From: Streptomyces sp. NBC_00670
GTDB lineage: Bacteria; Actinomycetota; Actinomycetes; Streptomycetales; Streptomycetaceae
DNA length: 64,000 bases
Reading direction: 5' to 3'
Assembly: GCF_036226765.1 (NCBI RefSeq)
Contig: NZ_CP109017.1
Coordinates: forward strand, 6,821,001 to 6,885,000
The notes under the pieces were generated by a model. The model ran no database searches, was not told where the DNA came from, and was given only the letters and a program-made list of their open reading frames with translations. A program made the position numbers and the translations under genes. How positions within the stretch are numbered: the first letter of the stretch is position 1; each line of letters begins with the position of its first letter. This document shows, one piece after another, positions 34,647 through 42,304 of the stretch.

Positions 34647-34862
34647 TCAGAGACCGGCGACCAGGCCGGTGACCGGGGCGGTGTTCAGGCCCGTGACACC
34701 CTCGACGGTGTTGACGGCCGTGTTCACCAGGCCGGACACCGGGGCGACGCCGTCCACCACGCCGGTGACGGTGCCGACGGCGTTGAGGGACAGACCGCCG
34801 GAGACGGCGTCGAGCTCGGCGTCCGAGATCTCGGCGGTCTCGACCTGGGGGGTGGAGTTCAT
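34647..34862 (-). CDS. Cys-free double-glycine leader precursor peptide
   Basis: 71 aa. The leader (1-23) has the acidic double-glycine pattern ISDAELDAVSGG; the 48-residue core begins LSLNAVG and is made of Val, Thr, Gly, Leu, Ala and Asn with two related halves (DGVAPVSGLVNT and LNTAPVTGLVAG). There is no Cys, so lanthionine or disulfide formation is impossible although similar peptides are labelled type A2 lantipeptides. ATG at 34862 has AAGGGAAG upstream. It leads the HlyD-C39 ABC-ABC operon, whose C39 peptidase should release the core. The product could be a membrane-active bacteriocin, a signal or a surface-active peptide; function is unknown. Confidence 0.85.
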   Translation of the reverse strand: MNSTPQVETAEISDAELDAVSGGLSLNAVGTVTGVVDGVAPVSGLVNTAVNTVEGVTGLNTAPVTGLVAGL

Positions 34863-35491
34863 CAGGGAACTTCCCTTCGTATGGGTATGCAACAAGGGGG
34901 AGAGCGGCCCCCACTGCTGACAGATGGATTCTGCGGACAGTCGGCCGGCCGCGGCCGCGGCCGGCCGGGCCCTGTCTGCACAAGGCCGTGGGGCGACCGC
35001 CGCGGTGCGAAGGATCAAAGCACGACCGCGCGCCGAGCTTCCACTCAACAGCGGTCCCCACCAGCGCGGTTGCCGACAGGGCGGCCCGATCGGTGCAGGC
35101 GCGGGCACGGCGCGTCGGCCACTTCTTCACATGCTGCGCGGCATCGTCGCGTCACCTCCCTTGCGACACATCCGTCACAGGGGTCACCTCCGGCCGCCGC
35201 GCGCCGAAGGGTGCCGGGGATGTGGACGGCCGTGGCGGGCGGTGACCCCGCTGCGCATTCGATGTGCAGATTTGCTGAAGCCGACGTTCCGCTCCACGGC
35301 AAATGCGGAGGGTGTCGTTCCGGTGACGTTCCGTCGGGAGGCCCCGAGCGCCTGCGGGCCCCTCAAAAGAGCTTTCCGTGAAGCCAGTTGAACACTGAGG
35401 CACTCCGCTGCGTACAAACGGGCGACAAGGCGTCCCCAGCCCGCTGCCGGACGGCGGCGCACGCACGACCCCGTCCCCAGGAGGTCCAGAG
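34863..35491. promoter_or_regulatory. 629-bp divergent regulatory region, precursor peptide / S1 protease
   Basis: No convincing gene. Next to the precursor is a 26-bp palindrome (see 34931-34980). The stretch 35100-35340 has scattered GGTCACC and GTCAC motifs and the 12-mer TGACGTTCCGTC (35324-35335) shared with 8854-8865. Near the protease, TTGAAC (35388-35393) is followed 18-19 bp later by TACAAA (35413-35418), a reasonable promoter; AGGAGG at ~35479 is the ribosome site of its TTG start. Confidence 0.45.
34931..34980. promoter_or_regulatory. Large nested palindrome upstream of the precursor gene
   Basis: A gapless 26-bp perfect palindrome at 34942-34967 (core GGCCGCGGCCGCGGCC) is flanked by CTGCGGACAG and CTGTCTGCAC, which extend the symmetry imperfectly to ~50 bp. 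It lies ~80 bp upstream of the precursor start, so it may be an operator, a 5'-UTR structure or a cruciform site. Confidence 0.6.
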
Positions 35492-36826
35492 TTGAGTCAC
35501 AAACGCATACCCAAGCGCAAAGCCGTCATCGCGATCGGCGGCGTCGCGGCGCTCGGAGCGGCGGCGTTCCTGCTGCCCAACGCCAACGCCTCGCAGACGG
35601 ACTCGAACGACGCGACGCCCAAGACGTTCAAGGCGGCCGACGTCTCCGGCCTCGCCTCCCGGCTCCAGTCCCAGCTCGGTGACGCGTTCGCGGGGTCCTA
35701 TTACGACGCGGACACCAAGCGGATCGTCGTCAACGTGGTGGGTGACGACGAGAAGATGGTGAACGCGGTCAAGGAGGCCGGCGCCGTACCGAACCAGGTC
35801 CGCAACAGCACCGGTGCGCTGGAGACCGCCGCGAAGACGCTGCGCACCGACGCCACGATCCCGGGCACGGCCTGGTCGGTCGACCCGAAGACCAACGAGA
35901 TCCGGGTCACCGCCGACAGCACCGTCACCGGCGCCAAGTGGGACCGGCTCGAATCGACCGTCGACGGCCTCGGCTCCGGCATGGCCACCCTGAAGAAGTC
36001 CCAGGGCACCTTCAAGACGTTCGTCTCCGGCGGCGACGCCATCTTCGGCGGCAACGCCCGCTGCTCCCTCGGCTTCAACGTCACCGCGAGCGACGGCAGT
36101 CCGGCGTTCCTGACCGCCGGTCACTGCGGGGTCGCGGCGGACCAGTGGGCCGACGACCAGAACGGGCAGCCGATCGCCACCGTCGACCAGGCCACGTTCC
36201 CCGGGGACGGCGACTTCTCCCTCGTCACATACGACGACCCGGCCACGCAGGCGCCCAGTGAGGTCAACGTGGGCGGGGGGCAGGTCGTGCAAATCACCCA
36301 GGCCGCGGAGGCGGCGGTGGGACAGCAGGTGTTCCGGATGGGCAGCACGACCGGGCTGCACGACGGGTCGGTCCTCGGTCTGGACGCCACGGTCAACTAT
36401 CCCGAGGGGACGGTGACCGGGCTCATCCAGACCGATGTGTGTGCGGAGCCGGGGGACAGCGGGGGGTCGCTGTTCACCCAGGATGGCAGCGCGATCGGGC
36501 TGACGTCGGGGGGAAGCGGGGACTGTACGGCGGGCGGTGAGACGTTCTTCCAGCCGGTGACCACCGCGTTGGAGGCGACGGGGGCGTCGCTGGGCGACGG
36601 GGGTGGCCAGGCCGCGGATGGTGGTCAGGCGGCCGGTGACGGTGGCCAGGCCGCGGATGGTGGTCAGGCGGCCGGTGACGGTGGCCAGGCCGCGGATGGT
36701 GGTCAGGCCGCCGGTGCTGGTGGTCAGGCCGGTGACCAGGCCGGTGACCAGGATGGCGGGGCTGCCGCCCAGGCCGGTGGGTCGGGGGTCGAGTCCTCGA
36801 AGCATGGGCATCGGCGGGGGCACTGA
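35492..36826 (+). CDS. Secreted S1 family (streptogrisin-like) serine protease with repeat tail
   Basis: 444 aa pre-pro-protease. Signal helix AVIAIGGVAALGAAAFLLP, then a pro-region (~35-180, TIPGTAWSVDPKTNEIRV being the alpha-lytic-type prodomain) and a chymotrypsin-fold protease with His211 (LTAGHCG), Asp241 (GDGDFSLVTY) and Ser323 (EPGDSGGSL). Paired Cys at 191/212 and 317/345 match streptogrisins. The tail has three 13-residue Gly/Gln/Ala repeats and ends in a basic KHGHRRGH. TTG start with a full AGGAGG site. It is divergent from the peptide-export operon and could act on the exported peptide, or be unrelated. Confidence 0.92.
   Translation: MSHKRIPKRKAVIAIGGVAALGAAAFLLPNANASQTDSNDATPKTFKAADVSGLASRLQSQLGDAFAGSYYDADTKRIVVNVVGDDEKMVNAVKEAGAVPNQVRNSTGALETAAKTLRTDATIPGTAWSVDPKTNEIRVTADSTVTGAKWDRLESTVDGLGSGMATLKKSQGTFKTFVSGGDAIFGGNARCSLGFNVTASDGSPAFLTAGHCGVAADQWADDQNGQPIATVDQATFPGDGDFSLVTYDDPATQAPSEVNVGGGQVVQITQAAEAAVGQQVFRMGSTTGLHDGSVLGLDATVNYPEGTVTGLIQTDVCAEPGDSGGSLFTQDGSAIGLTSGGSGDCTAGGETFFQPVTTALEATGASLGDGGGQAADGGQAAGDGGQAADGGQAAGDGGQAADGGQAAGAGGQAGDQAGDQDGGAAAQAGGSGVESSKHGHRRGH
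36602..36718 (+). repeat. 39-bp tandem repeat encoding a Gly/Gln/Ala linker
   Basis: Three in-frame 39-bp units encode GGQAADGGQAAGD (twice) and GGQAADGGQAAGA (residues 371-409), followed by a decayed fourth unit. The copies are nearly identical at DNA level, suggesting recent slippage expansion and possible length variation between strains. Confidence 0.92.
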
Positions 36827-36854
36827 CGGGTGAGGCGGGGGTTCCCGCGTGGTT

Positions 36855-36881
36855 CCCCGCGCCCCGGTCAGGGGCGCGGGG
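36855..36881. repeat. Type-B palindromic repeat, copy 6
   Basis: Arms CCCCGCGCCCC and GGGGCGCGGGG (11 bp) with a GGTCA loop, between the convergent S1 protease and SpoIIE phosphatase genes. Confidence 0.88.
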
Positions 36882-36900
36882 GCGAGGGAACGCCTGGTCC

Positions 36901-39036
36901 TCACACCGCCCGGAGCAGCAGCAGTGCCACGTCGTCCGGGCGTTCGCCGGCCGCGCCGGGGCCCACCAGCCGGTCCGCCAGCGCGTCCAGCGGCTCCGCC
37001 GGATCGCCCGCCAGGCGCTCCGCCAGCCCGTCCAGCGCGTCGTCGATGTCGACCCCGGGCGACTCGATCAGACCATCCGTGTACAGCACCAGTACCGACC
37101 CGCGTGGGAACGCCACCTCCGCCGTCGGGTACACCGCCGACTCCTGAATTCCGAGGAGCGGCCCCCCGGCCAGGTCGAGGACCCGCACCCGCCCGTCCGG
37201 CCGGCGCAGCAACGGCGGCGGATGCCCCGCCCGCGCCAGCACCATCCGGCCGCGCCCGCTGTCGATGCTCAGATACACACAGCTCGCGAAGAGATCGGCA
37301 CCCAGGTCGATCAGCAGCCGGTTGGTGCTGCGCATGACCTCCCCCGGCCCCTGCCCCACCGTCGTGTACGCGCGCACCGCCGTACGGATCTGTCCCATCA
37401 GCCCCGCCGCGGTCACGTTGTGCCCCTGCACGTCCCCGATCGCGGCCACCGCCCTGTCGTAGGTCGGCACCACGTCGTAGAAGTCGCCGCCGATCTCCAT
37501 GCCCTGGGTGGCGGGCAGATAGCGGGCGGCCGTCTCCAGGCCGGGCAGCGCCGGGAGCGAGGGCGGCAGCAGCGCCTGCTGGAGCCCGTGCGCGAGCCGG
37601 TGCTTGGCGTCGTACAGCAGCGCCCGTTCGAGCGCCTGTGCGATCAGCCCGCTGAGGCTGGTCAGCACCGCCCGCTCGTCGGCGGGGAACGCGTGCGGCC
37701 GCGCGTACGCCACCACCCACGTGCCCACCGGCCGGCCCGAGGCGATCAGCGGCAGACACGCCCACGCGGCCATGCCGTCCGAAGTGGGCGTCGGCAGCGG
37801 GTACAGCCGCTCCAGCTGCTCCGGCGACTCGAAAAACGCCGGCACGCCGGTGGACAGCACGCGCGCGCTGGGGATCGGCGCGGCCAGCGGCGTGCCGTCC
37901 CAGCGCTCGACGGCGTCGTCGGGGAAGCCGCGGTGGCCCAGGATGTGCAGCCGGCCGCCGTGCGAGCCGAGCATCATCAGACCCTGGCTGCCGAGGGCCG
38001 GCGCGATCTCGTCCGCGACGAGCTGGACGACGTCCTCCACGCCCACCGCCTCCGTGAGCGCGCCGGCCAGATTGAGGACGTGCGCGATCGTCACCAGCCG
38101 TCTGCCGCCCACCTGCCGCGACGGCTCGGCGGTCCCCGTGCCCCGCTCTCCCCCTCCCGCGCGGGAGACCGCGCGGGAGGGGGAGATGCGCAGACTGAGC
38201 CCGTCCCCGCCCGGATAGAGCCGGAAGGACAGCCAGCTGCCCGGCGGGCGCAGCGCGACGAACGTCGTGACCTGCCGGCTCAGCAGCGCGGCCCGGTAGT
38301 GGTCCTCGTAGCCGGGGTCGTTCAGCCAGGGCACGGCCGCCCACAGCAGGGTGCCGGGCAGCCCGGAGGACGGCACGCCGAGCAGTTCGCCGGCGGCCCG
38401 GTTGGCGAAGGTGATCCGTCCGTGCAGGTCGAGGGCGCACAGCCCGTACGGCAGGCGGGCCGCCATGCGGACCGCCTCCAGCGCGCCGGACCGGCCGGCC
38501 GTGTCCGCCTCGGTGGGCGGCGGCAGGATGTCGGGCTCGGGGCCGACCGGGTGGCGCTCGGCGGCGGCCCGCTCCAGCCGGGTCACCAGTCGCTCGCAGG
38601 CGGTGGTGAGGTGGTGGCGCTCGCGGTCGGAGAGCTGCGGGGAGTGCGAGCCGGGCCAGGTCACGAACAGCGCGCCGTACGCGGTGTCCTCCGTCGCGAG
38701 CGGCACGGCGGCCAGGCAGAAGGGGTACGGGAGGACCGTCGCGATGCGGGGGTAGCGGTGGGCCATCTCGACCTCGCCGTTGACCCACACCAGGCGGCGT
38801 TCGCGGAGCGCGTCCGCGACGGGGACGGGGGAGCCGAGGCCGACGCGTTCCCAGGGGGAGGCGAAGGCGCGGGGGAGGCCGGCCATGACCTTCATCTCCA
38901 GCACCGGTTCGCCGGGCGAGAGGAGGTAGACGGCGCCGGACAGGGCGTGGAGGTCGTCCAGCATCGCGGCGAGGGTGAGGGAGAGCAGGGGGTGGCCGGG
39001 CGAGGCGGGGTCCGGCGGCGAGGGGTCGTCGGCCAT
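36901..39036 (-). CDS. GAF-PAS-GAF-SpoIIE protein phosphatase
   Basis: 711 aa. An N-terminal GAF-like domain (~20-155, YLLSPGEPVLEMKVMAGLPR), PAS (~185-300, LPYGLCALDLHGRITFANRA), second GAF (~325-470) and SpoIIE PP2C domain (~485-710: ARYLPATQGMEIGGDFYDVV, AAIGDVQGHN, LYTDGLIESP, RPDDVALLLLRAV). Unlike its two relatives in the window it has no HATPase. It would dephosphorylate an anti-sigma antagonist in response to a small-molecule or light/redox cue sensed by GAF/PAS. ATG at 39036 has AAGGAGG 8 nt upstream. Divergent from the next phosphatase gene. Confidence 0.92.
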   Translation of the reverse strand: MADDPSPPDPASPGHPLLSLTLAAMLDDLHALSGAVYLLSPGEPVLEMKVMAGLPRAFASPWERVGLGSPVPVADALRERRLVWVNGEVEMAHRYPRIATVLPYPFCLAAVPLATEDTAYGALFVTWPGSHSPQLSDRERHHLTTACERLVTRLERAAAERHPVGPEPDILPPPTEADTAGRSGALEAVRMAARLPYGLCALDLHGRITFANRAAGELLGVPSSGLPGTLLWAAVPWLNDPGYEDHYRAALLSRQVTTFVALRPPGSWLSFRLYPGGDGLSLRISPSRAVSRAGGGERGTGTAEPSRQVGGRRLVTIAHVLNLAGALTEAVGVEDVVQLVADEIAPALGSQGLMMLGSHGGRLHILGHRGFPDDAVERWDGTPLAAPIPSARVLSTGVPAFFESPEQLERLYPLPTPTSDGMAAWACLPLIASGRPVGTWVVAYARPHAFPADERAVLTSLSGLIAQALERALLYDAKHRLAHGLQQALLPPSLPALPGLETAARYLPATQGMEIGGDFYDVVPTYDRAVAAIGDVQGHNVTAAGLMGQIRTAVRAYTTVGQGPGEVMRSTNRLLIDLGADLFASCVYLSIDSGRGRMVLARAGHPPPLLRRPDGRVRVLDLAGGPLLGIQESAVYPTAEVAFPRGSVLVLYTDGLIESPGVDIDDALDGLAERLAGDPAEPLDALADRLVGPGAAGERPDDVALLLLRAV

Positions 39037-39192
39037 GCCGACCACCTCCTTCCGTCGCCACCGAGTCCAGCCTCCCCCACGCGCCTCCGCCCCGCACGGC
39101 GAGGGACGGAGCCCCCAGGGGCAGTGGGTGCGGAAAACCGCGTATGTGTCGTAGGGGCTGCACATCCGCCCCATACGCGCTGTAATGACGGC
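39037..39192. promoter_or_regulatory. Divergent promoter region of two SpoIIE phosphatase genes
   Basis: 156 bp. TGTAAT at 39181-39186 lies 6 nt before the GTG of the rightward gene and may drive a leaderless transcript. The centre (39130-39175) is the AT-richest part. No clear operator seen. Confidence 0.35.
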
Positions 39193-41718
39193 GTGGTCAG
39201 TGAGCGGCGCACTGTGGAACGCGGATCGGGAACACCGCGTGCCGAACTTGCCCTCAAGACCCTGGCCGCCGACCTCACCCCCGACGACCGCCTCCGCCGC
39301 ACCCTCGAACAGACCCTCGTCTTCGCCCATGCCGCCACCGCCGCCCTCTACACCCCCGACGAGACGACCGGCCACCTCACCCTCACCGAGTCCGTAGGCG
39401 TCCCCCGCACCCTCTACGGCCTCCGCGACGCCTACCCCCTCACCACTGCCTCGCCCCCCGCCGACGCCCACCGCACCGGCCACCCCCACTGGCTCACCGC
39501 CGCCGACCTCGCCCACGACACCGGCCCCCGCCGCCTCCCGCCCCCGCCCCTCGGCGACTTCTCCCTCGGTGTCCTGCCGCTGCGTGACGGCGGCTGCCTC
39601 GTCGCCGTCCACGACACCCCCGACGGCTTCGACGCCGAGGACCGCGCCTGCCTCGCCCTGATCGCCGAGGCCGTCACCAGCCGCCGTACCGCCCCCGGGC
39701 CACCGGACGACGGCAGCCGCGACACCCCCCGCTCCGCCTCCTTCAGCCTCGCCATGGACACCGGCCGGGTGGAGGTCGACGACGCCGTGCTCGACCTCTT
39801 CGGCCTCGCCCGGGACGCGTTCGACGGCAGGGTCGAGACACTGCTCGCCCGCACCGTCCCCGAGGACCTCCCCTCCCTGATGTCGCTGGTCGAGCCCGAC
39901 CACATGTCCCTGGGCGAGCGCGAACTGGAGTTCCGCATCCTCCAGCCCTCCGGCGAGCCGCGCTGGTTGCGCATGCGCGGCCGCCTGCTGCCCGCGGAGG
40001 CGGGAGCGGAAACGGGCGCGGGCCCGGACGACGTCCGCCCGGCCCGCCTCGTCGGCACCGTCGCCGACGCCTCCACCCTCCGCCCCGGCGTCAGCGACGT
40101 CACGCGCATCCAGCGCCTCGCCGCGGCCCTCGCCACCGCCGGCACCGTCCGCGGCGTCGGCGAGGCCGTGGCGACGGCCCTGCGCGTCCCGCTCCGCGCC
40201 GACCGGCTCGCCCTCGCCGAACTGGAGGGCGACCGCCTCGTCGTCACCGTCCTCGACCCGCCCGACCCCGAGGCCTGGCCCGCCCTGTGGCGCTCCGAGT
40301 GGCGCTCGGAGTGGCCCGACGCCCCCGTCCGCGCCATGCCGACGCTCGCCGCCGCCCTGCGTGAGGGCCGCATCACCATCCGGCCCGCCGGCACCACCCT
40401 CGAACCCGCGCTCGCCGAGGTCGGCCCGGGCGGTCTCGCCGTCCTGCCGCTGCCCGCCGGCGGCCGGCTGGCCGGGGCCTGCCTCATCGGCTGGGACGCC
40501 CCGCACGACTTCGCGCCCGACGAACGCGCCCTGCTCACCGCCGCCGCCGGCCTCGCCGGGCAGGCGCTGCTGCGCGCCCACGCCTTCGACGCCGAGCACG
40601 AGCTGATCGGCATGCTCCAGCGGACCCTGCTGCCGCGCCGGCTGCCCCGGCTCCCCGGCGCGGAGGCCGTCGCCCGCTACCTGCCGACGACCGCGGGTCT
40701 TGAGGTGGGCGGCGACTGGTACGACGTCATCCCGCTGCCCGACAACCACGTCGCCCTGGTGATCGGCGACGTCCAGGGTCACAACGCCTCCGCCGCCACC
40801 CTCATGGGCCAGATGCGCACCGCGCTGCGCGCGTACGCCGTCGAGGGCCACCCCCCGGACGTCGTCGTCTCGCACGCCAACCGGCTGCTGGTCGATCTGG
40901 AGAGCGACCTCTTCGCGACATGTTGCTATGTCGACATCGACATGGAGGAGGGCTCCGCCTGGTGCGTACGGGCCGGGCATCTGCCGCCGGTGCTGCGTCA
41001 CCCGGACGGACGCACCGAGACCCTGGACGTCGAGGGCGGCCCGCCGCTCGGCGTCGTCGCCCAGGCCGACTACCCCATGTCCCCGCTCGGGCTCCAGCCC
41101 GGCACGGTCCTCGCGCTGACCACGGACGGCCTGGTCGAGTCCGCCGACACCGACTACGAGGTCGGCCTGGATCGGCTGGCCGCACGGCTCGCCGCCGGGG
41201 ACCCCGCCCGGCTCGGCCCGGTCGCCGACGCGCTCCTGACGGACGCCAACCGCAGCGACGACGTCGCCCTGCTCCTGCTGCGCTACGACGGCATGGCCCA
41301 GCGGCCGCTGCGCGAGAGCTGGTCGGTGTGGCGGGTGCCCGAGGCGGTTCGGCACGCCCGCCGCTTCACCCGGCGCGTGCTGCGCTCCTGGGGTGTGGGG
41401 GAGGCGGCGGACACCGCGCTGCTGGTGGTGTCGGAGCTGGTCACCAACGGGCTGGTGCACACCGACGGCCCGGTCCGCCTCGACCTCACCCTCATCAACC
41501 ACCGGCTGCGGATCGCCGTCGCCGACTCCTCGCCCCGCACCCCGGTCAAGCCGACCAGCCTGAGCTGGGAGGCGACGGGCGGCCGCGGCATCCTCCTGGT
41601 CGAGGCGATGTCGGCGGTGTGGGGGGCGGTACCGGCGAGCGGCGGCAAACAGGTGTGGGCGGAACTGGCCCTGGACCCGGAGGCGGAGCCGGGTCCCGGC
41701 GGGCCCGCGCGGTACTGA
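39193..41718 (+). CDS. GAF/PAS-SpoIIE phosphatase-HATPase signalling protein
   Basis: 841 aa. Order: GAF-like (~10-165), PAS-like (~180-300, LDLFGLARDAFDGRVETLLA), GAF (~315-475), SpoIIE PP2C (~485-690: ARYLPTTAGLEVGGDWYDVI, LVIGDVQGHN, LTTDGLVESA, SDDVALLLLRY) and C-terminal HATPase (SELVTNGLVH N-box, GGRGILLVEAM G-box). It carries both the phosphatase and the RsbW-like module. GTG at 39193 is used; no SD is seen and a TGTAAT box suggests a leaderless start, GTG 39214 being an alternative. The segment WRSEWRSEWPD is a small local duplication. Confidence 0.9.
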   Translation: MVSERRTVERGSGTPRAELALKTLAADLTPDDRLRRTLEQTLVFAHAATAALYTPDETTGHLTLTESVGVPRTLYGLRDAYPLTTASPPADAHRTGHPHWLTAADLAHDTGPRRLPPPPLGDFSLGVLPLRDGGCLVAVHDTPDGFDAEDRACLALIAEAVTSRRTAPGPPDDGSRDTPRSASFSLAMDTGRVEVDDAVLDLFGLARDAFDGRVETLLARTVPEDLPSLMSLVEPDHMSLGERELEFRILQPSGEPRWLRMRGRLLPAEAGAETGAGPDDVRPARLVGTVADASTLRPGVSDVTRIQRLAAALATAGTVRGVGEAVATALRVPLRADRLALAELEGDRLVVTVLDPPDPEAWPALWRSEWRSEWPDAPVRAMPTLAAALREGRITIRPAGTTLEPALAEVGPGGLAVLPLPAGGRLAGACLIGWDAPHDFAPDERALLTAAAGLAGQALLRAHAFDAEHELIGMLQRTLLPRRLPRLPGAEAVARYLPTTAGLEVGGDWYDVIPLPDNHVALVIGDVQGHNASAATLMGQMRTALRAYAVEGHPPDVVVSHANRLLVDLESDLFATCCYVDIDMEEGSAWCVRAGHLPPVLRHPDGRTETLDVEGGPPLGVVAQADYPMSPLGLQPGTVLALTTDGLVESADTDYEVGLDRLAARLAAGDPARLGPVADALLTDANRSDDVALLLLRYDGMAQRPLRESWSVWRVPEAVRHARRFTRRVLRSWGVGEAADTALLVVSELVTNGLVHTDGPVRLDLTLINHRLRIAVADSSPRTPVKPTSLSWEATGGRGILLVEAMSAVWGAVPASGGKQVWAELALDPEAEPGPGGPARY

Positions 41719-41749
41719 TCCGGTTCCGTTCGTGTGTGACGCTGGGACC

Positions 41750-42277
41750 GTGCGTCTTTTGCTGATGAGCGACACACATCTGCCCAAGCGGGCGCGGGAG
41801 CTCCCGGCGCCCCTGCTGGCCGAGCTGCCCCGCGCCGACGTGGTCATCCACGCCGGTGACTGGGTCGACGTGGCCACGCTGGACCTGCTGGAGAGCCGCT
41901 CCGCCCGGCTGCTCGCGGTGTACGGCAACAACGACGGGCCCGAGCTGCGCGCCCGGCTGCCCGAGGTGGCCCGCGCCGAGCTGGAGGGGCTGCGGTTCGG
42001 CGTCGTGCACGAGACCGGCGCCGCGCGGGGGCGGGAGCGCCGGTGCGCCGAGCGCTTCCCCGACCTGGACGTCCTGGTCTTCGGGCACAGCCACATCCCC
42101 TGGGACACCACCGCCCCCGGCGGGCCGCGGCTGCTCAACCCCGGCTCGCCCACCGACCGCCGCCGCCAGCCGCATTGCACGTACATGACGGCGACGGTCA
42201 CCGGGCGCGGCGGGCTGACGGACGTGGAACTCCACCGCCTCCCGCCGCGCACCGGCACAGGCGGAGCCGGCGGCTGA
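41750..42277 (+). CDS. YfcE/MJ0936-type metallophosphoesterase
   Basis: 175 aa calcineurin-like phosphoesterase. Metal-site motifs: LLLMSDTHLP (D-x-H), HAGDWVD (G-D), VYGNNDG (G-N-N-D), and FGHSHIPW (G-H-S/T-H), then LLNPGSPTDRR, all in the order of YfcE. Such enzymes hydrolyse phosphodiesters in vitro, including 2',3'-cyclic nucleotides in some cases; the physiological substrate is unknown. GTG at 41750 (VRLLLMSDTH) is chosen over 41732 since the fold begins there. Confidence 0.9.
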   Translation: MRLLLMSDTHLPKRARELPAPLLAELPRADVVIHAGDWVDVATLDLLESRSARLLAVYGNNDGPELRARLPEVARAELEGLRFGVVHETGAARGRERRCAERFPDLDVLVFGHSHIPWDTTAPGGPRLLNPGSPTDRRRQPHCTYMTATVTGRGGLTDVELHRLPPRTGTGGAGG

Positions 42278-42304
42278 GCGCCGGCCGGCCCCCGCCGCCC
42301 CGCG

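Noticed and set aside
34647..34862. Lanthipeptide precursor
   Set aside because: The core has no Cys and there is no lanthionine synthetase gene, so lanthionine rings cannot form.
35045..35302. Small - strand ORF with a GGAGG-like site upstream of the precursor
   Set aside because: Arg/Cys-rich translation without a leader or domain; several competing frames; more likely regulatory DNA.
36602..36718. CRISPR-like array in the protease gene
   Set aside because: Contiguous in-frame coding repeats without spacers.
39037..42258. N-terminal extension of the leftward SpoIIE phosphatase to ~1785 codons
   Set aside because: The extension is antisense to the neighbouring phosphatase and YfcE genes; the ATG at 39036 with AAGGAGG marks the true start.
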